Shown: one piece after another, positions 5,131 to 6,627 of the stretch | Layout: every line of letters starts with the position of its first letter | How positions within the stretch are numbered: the first letter of the stretch is position 1 | Origin: an uncultured Clostridium sp. | Lineage (GTDB): Bacteria > Bacillota > Clostridia > Peptostreptococcales > Peptostreptococcaceae | DNA: 6,627 nucleotides | Assembly: GCA_900539645.1 (NCBI GenBank) | Contig: UQCY01000100.1 | Coordinates: 1 to 6,627 of the forward strand | Direction: 5' to 3' | Translations under genes and position numbers: made by a program | Notes under the pieces: model-generated | The model's database searches: none | What the model was told of the DNA's origin: nothing | The model's input: the letters and a program-made list of their open reading frames with translations, nothing else

Positions 5131-5410
5131 CTTCTACCCTCCATATCGCTTCTCTATCCCAGCTTCTATTTTCCAGCTTATCGTTATGCTTTTTAAGTCC
5201 TTCAAATATTTCTTTAGTTGTAATTCCTATTGTATCCCAATAGCTTATTACACTTTGTATTACATCAAATCCCTCTTCTAAAGTCGCATCTATATCGGTA
5301 TCATTTTTATAGGATTCCTCTAAAAATTCCTGCGCCTCTTCTATAAATTTGCATGTGGCCATTGCTTTATTATGATTTTCGTCCTGTATTAGTTTATATA
5401 TATATTCCAT
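5114..5410 (-). CDS. MazG-like all-alpha NTP pyrophosphohydrolase
   Basis: A 98-residue, all-helical protein with the metal-binding signature of the MazG/dUTPase-like superfamily: E24, E25 and E28 in IEEAQEFLEE, then E46 and D49 in EEGFDVIQSV (the EExxE...ExxD pattern). Such enzymes hydrolyse (d)NTPs to the monophosphate and pyrophosphate. Phage versions are thought to adjust nucleotide pools during replication or to remove alarmones or modified nucleotides, and the substrate cannot be told from sequence. The later helix (TTKEIFEGLKKHNDKLENR) is typical of the family's dimer region. Length is normal for single-domain phage MazG. AAGGAG lies 6 nt before the ATG. The gene starts 12 nt after the preceding gene and overlaps the next by 17 nt. 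Confidence 0.75.
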   Translation of the reverse strand: MEYIYKLIQDENHNKAMATCKFIEEAQEFLEESYKNDTDIDATLEEGFDVIQSVISYWDTIGITTKEIFEGLKKHNDKLENRSWDREAIWRVEDVRDM

Positions 5411-5422
5411 ATTAAACTCCTT

Positions 5423-5920
5423 TTATATATCATCATCCATAAATTCTATTGACACATAATCTAAATCTTCTTTAAACATTACTACCTTCTGATTATGTTC
5501 AGGTGATACTATTCTTAAGTTACTTCTTTTTATTTTCTTTAATATATCATTCAACATTTCTGTATAATACTCAACTTCATACTTTTCTTCTTGTATATTC
5601 CAAGATATACTCATTACTTTATTAGCACATATTGTAGGAAAATCATTTTTTGGTAAACACCAAACAGTAAAATTTTCTTCTTCTAACTCTTTAGCTATTA
5701 CATTCAAACAAATAGCCAACATTCTTTTGGACATTTTACCTATTATATAATATCTTGGATTATATGCTCTACCAGCTAAATTAACAGTAGATATATTCAA
5801 GCTTTTATTTCCGTATCTAGAAGATTTCTTTATCATTCTATTTATAAACCATCTCATATAAGCTAACTTAAATTTTGGAATTTTTTCAGAATTTCTATTC
5901 GCTTCTTCTTTAGTTATCAT
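5423..5920 (-). CDS. Phage protein of unknown function (165 aa)
   Basis: I do not recognise this protein. I chose the ATG at 5920, which has GGGGGA 8 nt upstream, over the in-frame ATG at 5959 inside the ssb gene, which has no ribosome site and arises from the Asp codons of SSB. The product begins MITKEEANRNSEKIPKF, has a basic helical region (YMRWFINRMIKKSSRYG, from about residue 21), a middle part with alternating hydrophobic and charged residues (VIAKELEEENFTVWCLPK), and ends FMDDDI. There is no membrane segment or obvious catalytic motif. It lies directly after ssb and before the MazG-like gene, so it probably belongs to the replication operon. The acidic tip resembles the end of SSB without the final PF. 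Confidence 0.75.
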   Translation of the reverse strand: MITKEEANRNSEKIPKFKLAYMRWFINRMIKKSSRYGNKSLNISTVNLAGRAYNPRYYIIGKMSKRMLAICLNVIAKELEEENFTVWCLPKNDFPTICANKVMSISWNIQEEKYEVEYYTEMLNDILKKIKRSNLRIVSPEHNQKVVMFKEDLDYVSIEFMDDDI

Positions 5921-5927
5921 TTTTATT

Positions 5928-5934
5928 TCCCCCT
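5928..5934 (-). promoter_or_regulatory. Ribosome binding site deciding the start of the 165-aa protein
   Basis: AGGGGGA on the minus strand, directly after the ssb stop and 7-8 nt before the ATG at 5920. It supports that start over the one at 5959. Confidence 0.65.
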
Positions 5935-5936
5935 TT

Positions 5937-6356
5937 TTAGAATGGTATATCGTCATCATCTACTGCTGGATAACCGCCCTCTGGTTCAAATGCAGGTCCA
6001 CCTGCTCCCGATGGAGCGCCTGCACTCTCAACAGATTTTTTACTTTCCAGCGCATCTACTTTTAAGCATCTAACTTTTGTGAAGTTTTTCCATTCGCCTG
6101 ACTGATTTTGATAATTTTCAACTCTTATCTGTCCATTACATGCTACTAATCTACCTTTTGTAAGATAGTTTGCGCAGAACTCAGCAGCTTTTCCCATAAC
6201 TTCTATAGGAATAAAATCAGCTTCTCTTGTACCATCTTTTTTAGTAAAGTCTCTATTTACTGCAAGAGTAAATGTAGCTACTGCTGTTCCTGAGCCTGGA
6301 ATATATCTTAATTCAGGATCCTTTGTTAATCGACCTATTAATACTACACTATTCAT
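5937..6356 (-). CDS. ssb: Single-stranded DNA-binding protein
   Basis: SSB coats single-stranded DNA during phage replication and recombination and recruits partner enzymes through its C-terminal tip. The 139 residues contain a complete OB-fold: MNSVVLIGRLTKDPELRYIP (1-20), ATFTLAVNRDF (27-37), ADFIPIEVMGKAAEF (46-60), GRLVACNGQIRVENYQ (68-83), then a Gly/Pro/Ala-rich linker and the canonical tip DDDDIPF. Length and architecture are those of bacterial-type phage SSBs. The start overlaps the stop region of the upstream Cys-rich gene by 8 nt. Its ribosome site (AAGGAG) is 11 nt away, rather far, which together with the overlap suggests translational coupling. Assignment is certain. Confidence 0.97.
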   Translation of the reverse strand: MNSVVLIGRLTKDPELRYIPGSGTAVATFTLAVNRDFTKKDGTREADFIPIEVMGKAAEFCANYLTKGRLVACNGQIRVENYQNQSGEWKNFTKVRCLKVDALESKKSVESAGAPSGAGGPAFEPEGGYPAVDDDDIPF

Positions 6357-6627
6357 TTTCTTTTTCTCTCCTTCTTTTTAATTCATCCCAATAACATCCG
6401 CCACATAGCTTTTTAAATTTCCATTTGCCATCTACTTTTTCATAAGGTAACTGTCTCCCCTCTATTTCATATTCTTTTTTTCCGCAAAGGTCGCAATTGA
6501 AATATGTAGGCTTGTAAGCTGAAAGCTCTACAACTGTTTCAACATAAATTTCAACTTCTTTTTCACAGTTAGGACATTCATCTATAAATACATCTAAATC
6601 ACCTATATCACAAAGTTCTATTCTTAT
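6349..6627 (-). CDS. Cys-rich, probably zinc-binding phage protein, C-terminal part
   Basis: An open frame enters the window at 6627 and ends at TAG 6349, overlapping the ssb start by 8 nt. The 92 visible residues hold three CxxC pairs: C18-PN-C21, C45-DL-C48 and C75-GG-C78, so one or two zinc-ribbon-like sites are likely. The C-terminus is charged (ELKRRREKENE). There is no in-frame ATG, GTG or TTG in the visible part, so the start lies outside. I do not recognise the family; it could be a small replication or recombination accessory protein given its place just before ssb. The frame is supported by Cys pairing, the tight overlap and lack of stops. Confidence 0.7.
   Translation of the reverse strand: MRIELCDIGDLDVFIDECPNCEKEVEIYVETVVELSAYKPTYFNCDLCGKKEYEIEGRQLPYEKVDGKWKFKKLCGGCYWDELKRRREKENE

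Noticed and set aside
5921..5959. Upstream in-frame ATGs (5959, 5956) that would lengthen the 165-residue protein by 13 residues
   Set aside because: They lie inside ssb, come from its Asp codons and have no ribosome site. The ATG at 5920 has a good one.
1..6627. CRISPR array, tRNA, rRNA, insertion sequence or toxin-antitoxin pair
   Set aside because: No spaced direct repeats, cloverleaf, transposase or recognisable toxin/antitoxin was seen on either strand.

Overview
This is an AT-rich stretch of a double-stranded DNA bacteriophage or prophage. Every supported gene lies on the minus strand, so transcription runs from high to low coordinates. Low GC, strong AGGAGG-type ribosome binding sites, occasional TTG and GTG starts, and an HK97-type packaging module of Gram-positive style point to a low-GC Bacillota host, probably clostridia-like. 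I cannot name a species. Neither end of the window is a phage boundary: a portal gene runs off the left edge and a Cys-rich gene runs off the right edge.

In transcription order, the first block (6627 to 4747) is the tail of an early replication operon. It holds a Cys-rich protein with three CxxC pairs (partial), a single-stranded DNA-binding protein, an unrecognised 165-residue protein, a MazG-like NTP pyrophosphohydrolase and a coiled-coil protein. These genes overlap or lie within a few bases of each other and are probably co-transcribed. The second block (4746 to 3307) is the early/late switch: an ArpU/RinA-like regulator with a sigma-region-4-like helix-turn-helix, a leader with a hairpin and an intrinsic terminator, a 51-residue Lys/Arg-rich protein, and a tyrosine recombinase reduced to its catalytic domain. 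The third block (3306 to 1) is DNA packaging: HNH endonuclease, a GC-rich cos-like sequence, small terminase, large terminase and the start of the HK97-type portal.

The genes make a coherent lytic programme. SSB and MazG-like proteins serve replication and nucleotide pools, the ArpU-like protein probably switches on late transcription, and HNH, TerS, TerL and portal cut and pump DNA into the prohead. The tyrosine recombinase sits in the late-control position rather than at a lysogeny module, so its job is uncertain.

No wholly new defence or enzymatic system is evident. The most unusual signals are non-coding. A plus-strand promoter-like pair (TTGACA, 17 bp, TATTCT) with a palindrome over its -10 leads directly into a strong plus-strand intrinsic terminator at 4708-4745, suggesting a counter-transcribed RNA of about 70 nt in front of the regulator. 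The minus-strand leader at 4008-4150 has a hairpin followed by a terminator and could be an attenuator. A 10-bp all-G/C run lies directly after the HNH stop codon.
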